In this document: in pieces, positions 26,120 through 35,159 of the stretch
How positions within the stretch are numbered: position 1 is the stretch's first letter
How the letters are laid out: every line of letters starts with the position of its first letter
The notes under the pieces: model-generated
Told to the model about the DNA's origin: nothing
Seen by the model: the letters and a program-made list of their open reading frames with translations, nothing else
The model's database searches: none
DNA from: DASXUX01 sp036504595
Lineage (GTDB): Bacteria > Planctomycetota > SZUA-567 > H5-PLA8
Direction: 5' to 3'
Length of the DNA: 64,000 bases
Assembly: GCA_036504595.1 (NCBI GenBank)
Contig: DASXUX010000022.1
Coordinates: 62,001 to 126,000 of the forward strand
Program-made: the position numbers and the translations under genes

Positions 26120-29100
26120 CGCGCTTTCTCCATGATGGAGTTGAGATACCGATTGCTGCGCTCGCGGAACAGTTCCGGCATGCCGCCTTCGCGTGCCCGC
26201 TTGAGTTCCAGGTACAGATGCTTGGGGAGCTTCAGATTCAAAAGCTCGTCCTGGCCGGACGCGGACAATCCGCCGATGCCCACCTGGCGACTGGCCGTCT
26301 CGTGCTTGCGCCGATTCCACTCCAAATCTGTCACCGCCGCAGCCAAAGCGGCGCGCGCGTCGCTCTGTTGGGGCGCGAAGGCGAGCTGAAATCGCGCCTG
26401 CCAGACTGACAATTGCTGCTGTTGGCGCGACTCTTCATCCGGGAAGACCGGTGGCGGCTGGGCCAGCGGCCGAAGCTCGCTCAGAATTCCCTCGAGCTCC
26501 GTCGCGACGTTGCGCAAGCCGGCTTCGTCGGCGGGCAGGCCTTCTGCAGTACGTTCCTGAAGTGCGGGCAAACTTCGCGCTTCGCGCGGCAGCGTTCCGG
26601 CCTGCGCGATCAAATCCTGTACGTCCTTCAAGCGCTGCACGGCGGCGTTGCGGTCTGCGGAAAGAAGGGTGTGCCGCAGGGCCACGCCGGAGAAAACCAC
26701 GCTTCCCCAAAAGGCCGGCGCCGCCAGCTTGTCGGTTCCGGTGCTGGCCAAAAGCGCTGAAGGCTTCTCGGCTGGCGCATCCACCGCGGAGACGGCATGG
26801 GCGATGAGACGGCGCTCCTGTTCGAACCGGTGGAGAAGCACGTGGCTCTTCAGGTATTGCTGAATGGCGTCTGGCGTGACGTCAGGGGCCAGCAAGCCGC
26901 GCACGCCCGCGATTAGCTTGGAGTGTTCTTCCCAAGATCCCATCTTGCCGATCCAGCCGGTCTTTTCGACTTCGCTCTTTGAGAGCGCCGTACTGCCGAC
27001 GTTGTTAATCGGCGCGCCGACCGTGCGATCCAGATGCTCTTGCGCTTCTTGCAGCGCCACGCGCACGGCGATCAGGCGATCCAAATCGAGCTTGTCGCTA
27101 GCGGCTCCGTTCAGCCGCGCGGCCTCGCGAATGTCAAGGGTCTTCAGCACCGCGCACGCGAGGACGTTCAGACGCTCGCCGATGACCGGCAGGTTGTGGT
27201 GCGCCAGTTCTCCATTTCGCGTTTGCTCCAGAATCGCTTTCTGTTCGTCGATGGCCGCTCGATAGCGATCGATGGCGGCCGATAGATCGCCGGCCCAATT
27301 GGATGTTTCTGCAACGAGCGCCTGCAGGCACCGGCGAACGTCTGGAACCAAAGGCCGCGCGACCTGGCGGGCGCGCGTTTCCCACTGCGCGAGCGTCAGC
27401 GGAAGTGCGCCAACGCTTTCCTCTGCCGGCAGCCAGTCATTCAGCGCGGTGAGCGAAGTGCAGAAGGCCTGCAGAGTTTCGCGATCAGGCGCGCTCTCGC
27501 AGAACCGGCGCAGTTCAAAAGCAAGTTCGCGCAAGCGCAGCCACGTGGGCTCAAATCCCGGTTCTCCCGGAGTGGTCTGTTGAGTGGCCAGCGCCACGCG
27601 CAGAGCTCCCGCTTGAGCGGCAAAACGCGAAAGCGTTGAGTACAGAAAACACGTTGGGCGGCTATTGGCTTCAAATTCAGGTGGGACGAGTTTGCCAGTG
27701 GCCGCGAACCTTAATTGGGTCAGGGCGTGCCGAAGCAGCATTTCTTCATCGGCATCGACGTCGTCCGTTTGGATGTCCAGCCAGAGCGCGTACGTGGAGC
27801 TCCAATCGAGCCCGGGGCTGGGTGCCACGGCGCGCAAGTAATCAGCGACGGGCAGTCCATCCAGTTTCTGAGGTGCTGCGTCCGTGGCCAGCCGCACGGC
27901 GAGGCTTTTCAGAATAGGAAGCGCCTGCGCCAGAGCATCCTGTTCGGCAGGGGCTTTGAGCGCCTGTTCGATGGCGGCCTTCTGGGCGGGTTCGGGGATT
28001 TCCGCAAGTGGGCCGGCCAGAAGGGCGCCGAGTTCCCGCAGCTTGCTCATCGCGGCTCCGCGCTCGTCGTTGTCGGGAATGCCAGTCTTTCCGGCGCGCC
28101 GGAGAGTGAGATCGAGCGTGCTGGCGAGATACCCGGCGAGCTCCAGTTGGAGAATGCGGTATTCGTTCCCGAGTGCTGACGTCACCGGTTCTTGACGCGC
28201 TATCGCCGCAGCCAGCAGCGTTTGGATACTGCCTAGTTCCGCCTTTGGGTTGGCAGAGGTCATAGCCTTCTCGAACAGAGCGCTCAACTCCTCGCGCGAA
28301 ATGGCGAGTTCCGCTCCGCAGGCCGCGTCCCGCACGATCCGTTGCAGCCGCGGCAACATGGGCGCGCGCCCTAACACATCGATGGCGCGGATTCCGCCGT
28401 GTCCCGGTGTGACAAACGGCACTAGGTACGGGAACACCGGCCCCAGCGTGCCATTGTTGGCGCCGGTGAGCAGCATTCGCACTTCGTTGATTTGTTTCGA
28501 CTCGCCCGAGCCCGGCGTGGCACCGTCGCTCAGCAGTTCCCGCAGAACGGTGATCTTCGCGTTGGTTGAGCGCAGATCCTTGAGCTTCTGCGTTTGCCGC
28601 AACAGCGCCGGAAAGCCGAGCCGCTCACCGCTCTGGGGATTTCCAGAGCGCTCGCTGCTGGTGAAGGCGCGCAGCGCGGCGCGGAGCTGCCGGTCGTAGG
28701 AGTTTGAGGCGATCTTGAGGGTCACCGGCGGACTGGCAGCACGCTGTCCCTTTGTGTCCAGCGCAGTGACGCGCAGTTGCGCCGAACTGGCGCCGGGCTG
28801 CACCGCCGCGGAGACCGGTACGCGGATCGTGCCGGCGGATTCTCTGGCGCCAAACTTTTCCAGTTCGGCTTCCTGGCTGAAGTCGCCGTGTGCTGCCACC
28901 AGTGCGACCTCGGAGAGTCCCAGATCGTCTTGCGCTTTGTAGGCGATGCTGACGACTTCATTGGGAAAGAACGCGCGGCTGCCGGGATCGTTCGTAATTG
29001 TGACCACCGGCGGCGTGTCCGGAATCAGCCGGAAGTTCAGCGGAAGCTCTTTGGCATTGTCCAATCCGTTGCGCGCTTTCAACAGCAACTCCATGCGTTC

Positions 29101-30204
29101 GTTGGACGAGACAAAGTGATAGCGCCACGCCTTTCGCGAGTCGTGCGGGTCGAGCGTGAACGTCCGCTGCTCTTTCTCGGACAGGCCGGCCAGGGATTGC
29201 AGAGGAATGTTGCAGCGCACCTCGATCTTGATTTTCGTTCCTTCCAGCGCGGTGATGGTGCGGCCGCTCAAGGCCTCTTGCCGGTCTGGAAGGCGCGTGT
29301 AGTTGGGGAACTGGTAGGCCAGGTGTATCCCTTCGATAACGGGTCGTGGCTCGACGCGAACGTGGTATCTGGCGCTCCGCGCCGAACCCAGCGTCAGCTC
29401 GAAGTCGAGATCGCCGCGCAACTCTTTCAGCGGCAGTTCCCAGAACCCATCGCTTGCCGCTTGCATCCGCGTGACCGATGGCGGCGCTTCGGCTGGCGAC
29501 AGTCGTGCAAGCGGGCGTGGATTGAGAAGCACGCGGCCTCGCAAGCGAGCGCGAATGAGATAATCGTCTCCGCCATGCACAAGTTTGGAGGACGGCGCTT
29601 CGACTTCGAACCAGGTCGATGTCGGGCGCGCGTAGTTTCCCAGTGGATCCAGAAAGCGGCGCAGCAACAGGTCGGCGCGCACGGCTTCAATCTGGGATAC
29701 GCTGGCGAGAATGACCGCAACCGCGAGCGCGCCCCAGATTAGACGGAGCGGGCGGCGGCTCACGCACGAGCGCACTGAGCGCGTGCGCCAAAGCTGAGAC
29801 GCACGCGCGATGGAGATTCCGGCGAAGGAGTCGAGCGGAAGCTGACGGCGGCTGAAATCCAGCAGCGAGCGCAGGTGCCCGCGCGAGTCGCCGGCGGCCA
29901 CGTCAAGGGCATGGGCGAGCTGGTCGTAGTTTTGAGGACGACACAGCACGAGGAGGAACCGCAGCGTCAAAGCCAAGGCAACCAACCCGGTCAGGCAGGT
30001 GAATGGAAGGCGCCACGCACCGGGGATATCCACGACTCGGTCTACCGCGCATCCGGCCGCGAAGAGAACGGCAGTCGCAAAGAAGAGGAGTGCAAGGGCC
30101 ACGGCGGCATCACGAAGGCGCATCCATCGTCCGAACGCGGAAAGACTTTTCCGCAAATCGGCCGGCATATGCTCCGGAAGATGACGTACCGCGTGTCCGT
30201 CCAT
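26116..30204 (-). CDS. DUF4175-like membrane protein (cluster B)
   Basis: A 1362-residue protein and paralogue of the gene at 11113. Two membrane segments lie at about 31-50 and 65-85 and one near 155-175. Ig-like domains follow with a shared Y-x-F-P-N-Y-T-R-L-P motif that corresponds to L-T-P-P-A-Y-T-K-L-P in the cluster A protein. The C-terminal 800 residues are mostly helical but less charged than in the cluster A copy and without its long Lys/Glu tract. It starts 11 bases after the VWA/GATase stop and ends in an ATGA overlap with the next gene, so it is translated within one operon. Confidence 0.8.
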   Translation of the reverse strand: MDGHAVRHLPEHMPADLRKSLSAFGRWMRLRDAAVALALLFFATAVLFAAGCAVDRVVDIPGAWRLPFTCLTGLVALALTLRFLLVLCRPQNYDQLAHALDVAAGDSRGHLRSLLDFSRRQLPLDSFAGISIARASQLWRTRSVRSCVSRRPLRLIWGALAVAVILASVSQIEAVRADLLLRRFLDPLGNYARPTSTWFEVEAPSSKLVHGGDDYLIRARLRGRVLLNPRPLARLSPAEAPPSVTRMQAASDGFWELPLKELRGDLDFELTLGSARSARYHVRVEPRPVIEGIHLAYQFPNYTRLPDRQEALSGRTITALEGTKIKIEVRCNIPLQSLAGLSEKEQRTFTLDPHDSRKAWRYHFVSSNERMELLLKARNGLDNAKELPLNFRLIPDTPPVVTITNDPGSRAFFPNEVVSIAYKAQDDLGLSEVALVAAHGDFSQEAELEKFGARESAGTIRVPVSAAVQPGASSAQLRVTALDTKGQRAASPPVTLKIASNSYDRQLRAALRAFTSSERSGNPQSGERLGFPALLRQTQKLKDLRSTNAKITVLRELLSDGATPGSGESKQINEVRMLLTGANNGTLGPVFPYLVPFVTPGHGGIRAIDVLGRAPMLPRLQRIVRDAACGAELAISREELSALFEKAMTSANPKAELGSIQTLLAAAIARQEPVTSALGNEYRILQLELAGYLASTLDLTLRRAGKTGIPDNDERGAAMSKLRELGALLAGPLAEIPEPAQKAAIEQALKAPAEQDALAQALPILKSLAVRLATDAAPQKLDGLPVADYLRAVAPSPGLDWSSTYALWLDIQTDDVDADEEMLLRHALTQLRFAATGKLVPPEFEANSRPTCFLYSTLSRFAAQAGALRVALATQQTTPGEPGFEPTWLRLRELAFELRRFCESAPDRETLQAFCTSLTALNDWLPAEESVGALPLTLAQWETRARQVARPLVPDVRRCLQALVAETSNWAGDLSAAIDRYRAAIDEQKAILEQTRNGELAHHNLPVIGERLNVLACAVLKTLDIREAARLNGAASDKLDLDRLIAVRVALQEAQEHLDRTVGAPINNVGSTALSKSEVEKTGWIGKMGSWEEHSKLIAGVRGLLAPDVTPDAIQQYLKSHVLLHRFEQERRLIAHAVSAVDAPAEKPSALLASTGTDKLAAPAFWGSVVFSGVALRHTLLSADRNAAVQRLKDVQDLIAQAGTLPREARSLPALQERTAEGLPADEAGLRNVATELEGILSELRPLAQPPPVFPDEESRQQQQLSVWQARFQLAFAPQQSDARAALAAAVTDLEWNRRKHETASRQVGIGGLSASGQDELLNLKLPKHLYLELKRAREGGMPELFRERSNRYLNSIMEKAR

Positions 30205-30215
30205 TCAATCTCCAG

Positions 30216-32822
30216 CTAAATCGCCAATCCCGCAAGTTTGCGCAGAACCCAATGCAGGGCTGCGACGACAATGAGTCCAGCCAGCAGAACTGTCGAGCTT
30301 CCGGGGTGCCACGTCCGTGACGTTTGTGTGACATAGGTTTGTGCGGTTAGAGACTCAAGCGTCTGGCGCGCTTTCAGCGCATGCACATATTCTCCGCCTG
30401 CCGCTGTCGCAAAGCTGCGCAGAAAATCCTCGTTGAAATCGGAGCAGAGAATCTCCAGGCCGCGATTGTTGGCGACCGGCACGCGCAACCGTTGTCCGGC
30501 CACATCGATCTCGGCCGCCGGAGCCTTCGGAGTGATTCTGAACAGGGCACTCGCATGATCTACACGCAGCGGCGCGATGTCTTGGCCGCCAAACTTGATG
30601 CGCGCTGGCGCGGGTTTCTCGGGTGTGAATGGAACGATGGTCAGGACCGCGTGCCCGGATTCCGGAAGCGGCGGGTAGATGGCGCATGGATCCTTGGATT
30701 CGTCGGCGAGAAGTGGCGCGGCAATCTCGCCCACGATATCGTCCAGCAGACGATCCACGACTTGGGCGTTGTCGAATTCACGCATGCGATGCAGACCGCG
30801 CATTCCCCAGTGGAGCACTTTCCCGCGGCCATAAAACCCAAGCGAGCAGACCGGTTGACCGTGCACCGTTTCCACCAGCACGAGATCCTGCGCTGGCACC
30901 ATGAACGCAGCGCCTGGAGGCGGCAGCGCCGCAAAGAGGCGGGCGCTTTGCGGGCCGTCCGTTCCCAGGCGCACGCAGGGAAGCCCCGCGGACGCCGGCG
31001 AAAAGCGCAGAGATGGCGGCGTCACTACTTCCGGCACGGAGGCCGGCGCTACCCAGCCGAAGCGGCTGGCCAATGCCACGTCAAATCCGGCAGCTTCGCC
31101 GGCGAACACGAGCAGGTTGCCGCCTTTCTCGGTGACGAAACGATAGAGGTCAGTCACATCCTGCTCGGAAAGCCCGGAGAAGGCGGCGCCGTGAAGGATC
31201 ACGGCCCGGTAACGCGACCACTGCAGCAGACTCGACGGAATGGCGCGGCTCAGCCCGCCGCGTTTTGGCGCGTCGCCTGCGGTATACACTTGTGTCAGTG
31301 TGACGCCTGCGCGCCTGGCAGCCAGGCTAAGCCAGGCCGTGTCCCAGTCGGGCACTGTGCCCACGAGCAGCATGCGCGTTTCGCGCTCGCTGCAATCCAC
31401 CTGAATCTGTGCGGTGGTGCCGGCCTCCGCGCCGGCCGGCAGGGACGCCGGCCCCACCGTGCCGCTGACAGCCAGGTGCAACACTCGCCGTCCCGCCGCC
31501 GGAGCTTTGAATTCCAACGTGATGGCTGTCACTCCTTCAGCGCCGGCGGTTGCTTCGGCAGTGGCGAGCGTTTGGTCGCCGGCAGACAGCGTGATTTTGA
31601 ATGGCGTCCCGGAGCTTGCCTTAGTCTCTGCGCGCAGTCTGGCGGGTTTTTCAGCGCGCAATACGCGCGGCAGTTGCCAGTCCAGCACGGCAATGTCCTC
31701 AGCATCCTTGCCGGCCACGGCGGTGCCGACGGTCACCAGCTTGATTCCATCCTTCTTCAGCCGTGATGCGACAGCCGACGTGGGCGCGCCATTGTGGGCT
31801 CCATCGGAGAAAAGCACACAATGCGAGATGACGTTTCCTTTCCGCGCCGCTACCGCACTGCTGACCTGCTCGTACAAATCCGTTTGCTCGGGGTCGCCGA
31901 TTTCGGGGGCGGCAATCGTGCCAGGCGGCAACATCGACGCGGCGTGCGCAGCCAAGTCGGCGCGGGTTCGTGTTGCAGCGGCGGTGAGCACTGGCGTGAT
32001 TCTGGCCTTGTTAGCCTCGCAGAACGCCCGATCGGAGTCTTCCTGCAATCGATCGAGTAGCCGAAGGCTCGCATCCGCCGCACTTTGAAGACTCAGCAAT
32101 GGCAACAGCACGGCACGGAGTTGATCCGCGGTCGGTGCTGTCCCGGATGACAGAGATTCCGGAAGGCTGGCGAGTGCTTTCTCCACTGCGGCAAGCGCAG
32201 TTGCGCACTCGTCCCGGATTGCGCGTTGCGTCGGCGCGATCCCGGAGGACTGCGTTACTTGTACAGCCGCTGCTGCGGCGGCCACGTCCACTCGGGCCGA
32301 TGTCCTCAACGCACTGTAGTCGTCCATTTGAGCGATAGCCGCGCCGCCGAAGGGCACGCCTTGATCGGCTCCTTCGATCATGGCCTCCACGTTCGTGGCG
32401 ATTTCGGCGGCGCGTTTCCGAAGCGCAGCGAGTTTTTCGCGCAAGTCACGCGCGGCCTGGTTGCGGCCGGTTGTGGCGCCCGAGTCCCAAACGGCGGCGA
32501 TATCCAACTGCCCGGTAAAGCCACTGGAGCGAAGCGGCAGTTGCATGCTGAGTGACGGATCGCTGATCGCAACGATTTCGGCGGTGTTCTCCCACGTGGT
32601 GGTACGAACCACGACCGGCCGACAAAGCACGAGTGCGGCGAGAAGCAGCGAGGCCGTGAGTGTCCAGGGCAGCGCGCGCGAGGCCCAGTTTCCGTGGTTT
32701 CGGCGTTCGGCTCGCAGCCAGATGTGAGCGGCCCACAGCGCCAGCGCAAAGCCGGTCAGGATCAGCCAGCCTGGCAGGCCGGTCTCGCTGTAGACGAGCC
32801 AATCGGTGGCTAGCTGCTTCAC
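30216..32822 (-). CDS. VWA and GATase-like membrane protein (cluster B)
   Basis: An 868-residue protein. I chose the GTG at 32822, which overlaps the upstream stop as GTGA; the frame extends further but overlaps the upstream gene. Membrane segments lie at about 17-35 and 52-70. A VWA domain follows with metal site D-P-S-L-S-M at 88-93, then a long helical insertion, Ig-like and GATase-like parts, and a last membrane segment at the C-terminus. It is the counterpart of the gene at 15057. Two copies of the in-frame palindromic element lie in the linkers (31031-31053 partial, 31413-31458 complete). Confidence 0.85.
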   Translation of the reverse strand: MKQLATDWLVYSETGLPGWLILTGFALALWAAHIWLRAERRNHGNWASRALPWTLTASLLLAALVLCRPVVVRTTTWENTAEIVAISDPSLSMQLPLRSSGFTGQLDIAAVWDSGATTGRNQAARDLREKLAALRKRAAEIATNVEAMIEGADQGVPFGGAAIAQMDDYSALRTSARVDVAAAAAAVQVTQSSGIAPTQRAIRDECATALAAVEKALASLPESLSSGTAPTADQLRAVLLPLLSLQSAADASLRLLDRLQEDSDRAFCEANKARITPVLTAAATRTRADLAAHAASMLPPGTIAAPEIGDPEQTDLYEQVSSAVAARKGNVISHCVLFSDGAHNGAPTSAVASRLKKDGIKLVTVGTAVAGKDAEDIAVLDWQLPRVLRAEKPARLRAETKASSGTPFKITLSAGDQTLATAEATAGAEGVTAITLEFKAPAAGRRVLHLAVSGTVGPASLPAGAEAGTTAQIQVDCSERETRMLLVGTVPDWDTAWLSLAARRAGVTLTQVYTAGDAPKRGGLSRAIPSSLLQWSRYRAVILHGAAFSGLSEQDVTDLYRFVTEKGGNLLVFAGEAAGFDVALASRFGWVAPASVPEVVTPPSLRFSPASAGLPCVRLGTDGPQSARLFAALPPPGAAFMVPAQDLVLVETVHGQPVCSLGFYGRGKVLHWGMRGLHRMREFDNAQVVDRLLDDIVGEIAAPLLADESKDPCAIYPPLPESGHAVLTIVPFTPEKPAPARIKFGGQDIAPLRVDHASALFRITPKAPAAEIDVAGQRLRVPVANNRGLEILCSDFNEDFLRSFATAAGGEYVHALKARQTLESLTAQTYVTQTSRTWHPGSSTVLLAGLIVVAALHWVLRKLAGLAI
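31031..31053 (-). repeat. In-frame palindromic element, copy d (half)
   Basis: A half copy read on the minus strand as V-A-P-A-S-V-P. It has the same first 23 bases as copy c and has lost the second half. Confidence 0.75.
31413..31458 (-). repeat. In-frame palindromic element, copy e
   Basis: A complete 46-bp copy ending GGTGG/CCACC. It lies in reverse orientation to its gene and is read as V-G-P-A-S-L-P-A-G-A-E-A-G-T-T. Confidence 0.85.
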
Positions 32823-35074
32823 GCGAAGAATCGCCTCGAAAGTCCCGCTTCCAACAGGAACGACACGGCCATCAAAAGCGCCGCCGTCAGCAGCCAGGAT
32901 CGGCCGGGATAGGTCTCGACGGCGTTGCGGACCAGTTCCGCTTCGCTGTGAAGGAATGGCGACTGAGCGGCCGCCTCTACCTGTGCCTGGATTCCCGGTG
33001 TGAGTGGCCGCAAGTCGGACTCCTTGGTATCGGCCGCCACCGTAAACAGCACGCCGGGCGTAGCACTCTCCGTGTCCTCGCGCACATCGTAGACGCCCGC
33101 GACGTCCGTCTCGTCGTAGCGCAAGAAGCGCCGGTCGCGCAACGCCGTGGTGCTGACCGTTGCGGAACGGCCATCGGGCCGAACGACGCGCACGGCGAGC
33201 GCCTCGCTCGGCATTAAGATCGGCGTGCCGACCGCGAGATTGCTCGGGAACTGCCGGCGGCCCGCGGCCAGGCCCGCGAAACGCACCAGGAAGACGAGGT
33301 AGACCGGATGCACGACCATCGAATGCCAGTCTTGCCCCAGGCCAGCGGTCCACAGCAGCACCGTTCCGCGGCCGATGCGCCGCTCCAGCAGCAATGGTGC
33401 GCCGTCGGTGAGCGCAAGAAGGGTGGTGCCAGCCTCCGTGCCGGCATGCAGGGAGGCTGGCGTCTGCGCCTTCAAGGTGAACCAGTTATAGAAGCGAGGG
33501 TTTGACAAATTACCGTGTTCGGCCGACTCGAGTTCGCGCAGCAAAGGGTACTCCGTGCTTTCGGCGACGCAGTGCTCGTAACGTTCGACCTCCACGTCAC
33601 GGTAGCGCGGCGCATCGATGGCAGCCGGCGCGAGAGAGGCATACGTTGCGCGAAATGCGGCGATGTCGTTTCCCGGGGCGGGAGCCAGAATGAGCGTGCC
33701 TCCGTGGCGGATAAAATCCTGCAGGGCCTTCAGCACCGAACTCTCCAGCCGAGTGACGCCGGAGATGATCACCAGATCGAGTTCGCGCAGCAGGTCGGGG
33801 TTGAGCTGCTCGGGTATTTTGCCTTCCAGAAGAATCTCGCAAGGCTTTCCCGCTTCATCGGCCGCTTTAAAGTCCGCGTTGACGGATTGCCGCGTTGCCG
33901 CGGCCACCGCCTCCGCCGTCGAGTTGATTTTCGCGGCGCTGCTGTCTGCGGATTTCGGATTCTCAAGAGCCATTTGAAGCCATGTGCGCGGGTTTTCGAA
34001 GCCTTTTGCATCGAGCAGATCTTGAACGATGGCAACGCGCAGAGCCGGCCGAACCGTATAGCTGCGCGTGGCTCGGTTGTCGGACGGCAGGTCATCGGGG
34101 CGCACAGAGGCCGTGATCGTGTGCCGGCCCGCAGGCAATCCGAGGGGGAATACGAGAGTCTTTTCGCCCAGCGCCATCGACAACGGTTCTTCGCGCAACA
34201 CCTTCGACATCGGCGTGCCGGCATCGGCCTCCAGCGTAAGCACAGTATCGGCCGATGGCAGCGTGCTGTAGCAGCCGACACGCACATAGAAGAGGGAGGG
34301 TTGATTGGCGAGCAGCACGTCGCTGTTCGCGGTCAGGTCCAGCACCGCAAAGTTGCAGGTACGCGGCGGAGTGTATGTGAGGCAGCGGACGCGGACGCCG
34401 GAGGCCGTAAGCAACGCAAGAAGTTCTGCGGTCTCGAGCGGATCGGACACTTTGGTGCGCGTGAAATCGGACAACACATACAGTTCCTTGTGCTCCATCG
34501 GGCTGGCTCGGAACAGGCCCGTCGCTGTGCGTAAGGCGCGCGCCAGGTCCGCGGCGCCGGACGGCGTGCTGCACGCAGCCAGCAGTTCTTCGCTGGCCGA
34601 TGGTGACAGCGGCAGGCTGGCACAACGGATCGGAGCCGTGCGGCCGTCAAGCGGCAGGATGTCGAGTTGCGCCGGAACACAGCCGGAGTTCATGAATTTT
34701 CGGCAAAGGCTCAATGCGCTTTCCAGGCGGGTGCTGCTTTCGTACCGGCCGGCCATGCTTGCGGAGGTATCGAGCAAGACGATGCGATGTGTGGAGGGTG
34801 GCGGCGGCGGAAATACGTCGGCGGGCGGCTGCGAACGCGAGCCCACCGGCTGCGCGAACGCGGCCACGAGCGCTGCGATCGCCAATGTGCGCAGCGCCAG
34901 GATCAGGTATTGAAGCCAGGCTCGGACGCGGCTGCGCGTCTCCAACACGCGGCGCAGAATGTACATGGAGCCCCACGGCACATCCCGCCGGCGCCGCCGA
35001 AAGATGAGATAGATGATTACCGGCAGCAGCGCGGCGGGAAGCACCCAGAGATAACTGGCGGCGAGAAAAGTCAT
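32819..35074 (-). CDS. BatA-like membrane protein with VWA domain (cluster B)
   Basis: A 751-residue membrane protein, counterpart of the gene at 8995. The BatA N-terminus (Y-L-W-V-L-P-A-A-L-L-P-V-I-I-Y-L-I-F-R with a second membrane segment near 55-75) is followed by a VWA domain with metal site D-T-S-A-S-M at 102-107, Ig-like and GATase-like parts and a C-terminal membrane segment. The ATG at 35074 abuts word repeat W10, which leaves no standard ribosome binding site, only AAGAG. A palindromic element is inserted in frame near residue 545. Confidence 0.88.
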   Translation of the reverse strand: MTFLAASYLWVLPAALLPVIIYLIFRRRRRDVPWGSMYILRRVLETRSRVRAWLQYLILALRTLAIAALVAAFAQPVGSRSQPPADVFPPPPPSTHRIVLLDTSASMAGRYESSTRLESALSLCRKFMNSGCVPAQLDILPLDGRTAPIRCASLPLSPSASEELLAACSTPSGAADLARALRTATGLFRASPMEHKELYVLSDFTRTKVSDPLETAELLALLTASGVRVRCLTYTPPRTCNFAVLDLTANSDVLLANQPSLFYVRVGCYSTLPSADTVLTLEADAGTPMSKVLREEPLSMALGEKTLVFPLGLPAGRHTITASVRPDDLPSDNRATRSYTVRPALRVAIVQDLLDAKGFENPRTWLQMALENPKSADSSAAKINSTAEAVAAATRQSVNADFKAADEAGKPCEILLEGKIPEQLNPDLLRELDLVIISGVTRLESSVLKALQDFIRHGGTLILAPAPGNDIAAFRATYASLAPAAIDAPRYRDVEVERYEHCVAESTEYPLLRELESAEHGNLSNPRFYNWFTLKAQTPASLHAGTEAGTTLLALTDGAPLLLERRIGRGTVLLWTAGLGQDWHSMVVHPVYLVFLVRFAGLAAGRRQFPSNLAVGTPILMPSEALAVRVVRPDGRSATVSTTALRDRRFLRYDETDVAGVYDVREDTESATPGVLFTVAADTKESDLRPLTPGIQAQVEAAAQSPFLHSEAELVRNAVETYPGRSWLLTAALLMAVSFLLEAGLSRRFFA
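33422..33463 (-). repeat. In-frame palindromic element, copy f
   Basis: Starts GGTGGTGCCAGCCTCCGTG on the plus strand and is read by the minus-strand gene as T-P-A-S-L-H-A-G-T-E-A-G-T-T. Some pairing has been lost at one end. Confidence 0.8.
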
Positions 35075-35104
35075 GGCTCTTCGCTCTTGGCTCTTGGCTC
35101 TTGG
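35075..35104. repeat. Word-repeat element W10 (GCTCTTGG words) abutting a start codon
   Basis: Four GCTCTTGG or GCTCTTCG words lie immediately upstream of the ATG at 35074. The word matches W3, and the repeat is followed by GGTGCGCAAGCGC, the loop sequence of W5. A degenerate inverted word GAGCCAAGG lies near 35150. Confidence 0.8.
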
Positions 35105-35159
35105 TGCGCAAGCGCGGTGACGATGACGGCTTCAATGGGCAACGAGCCAAGGGTACCGT

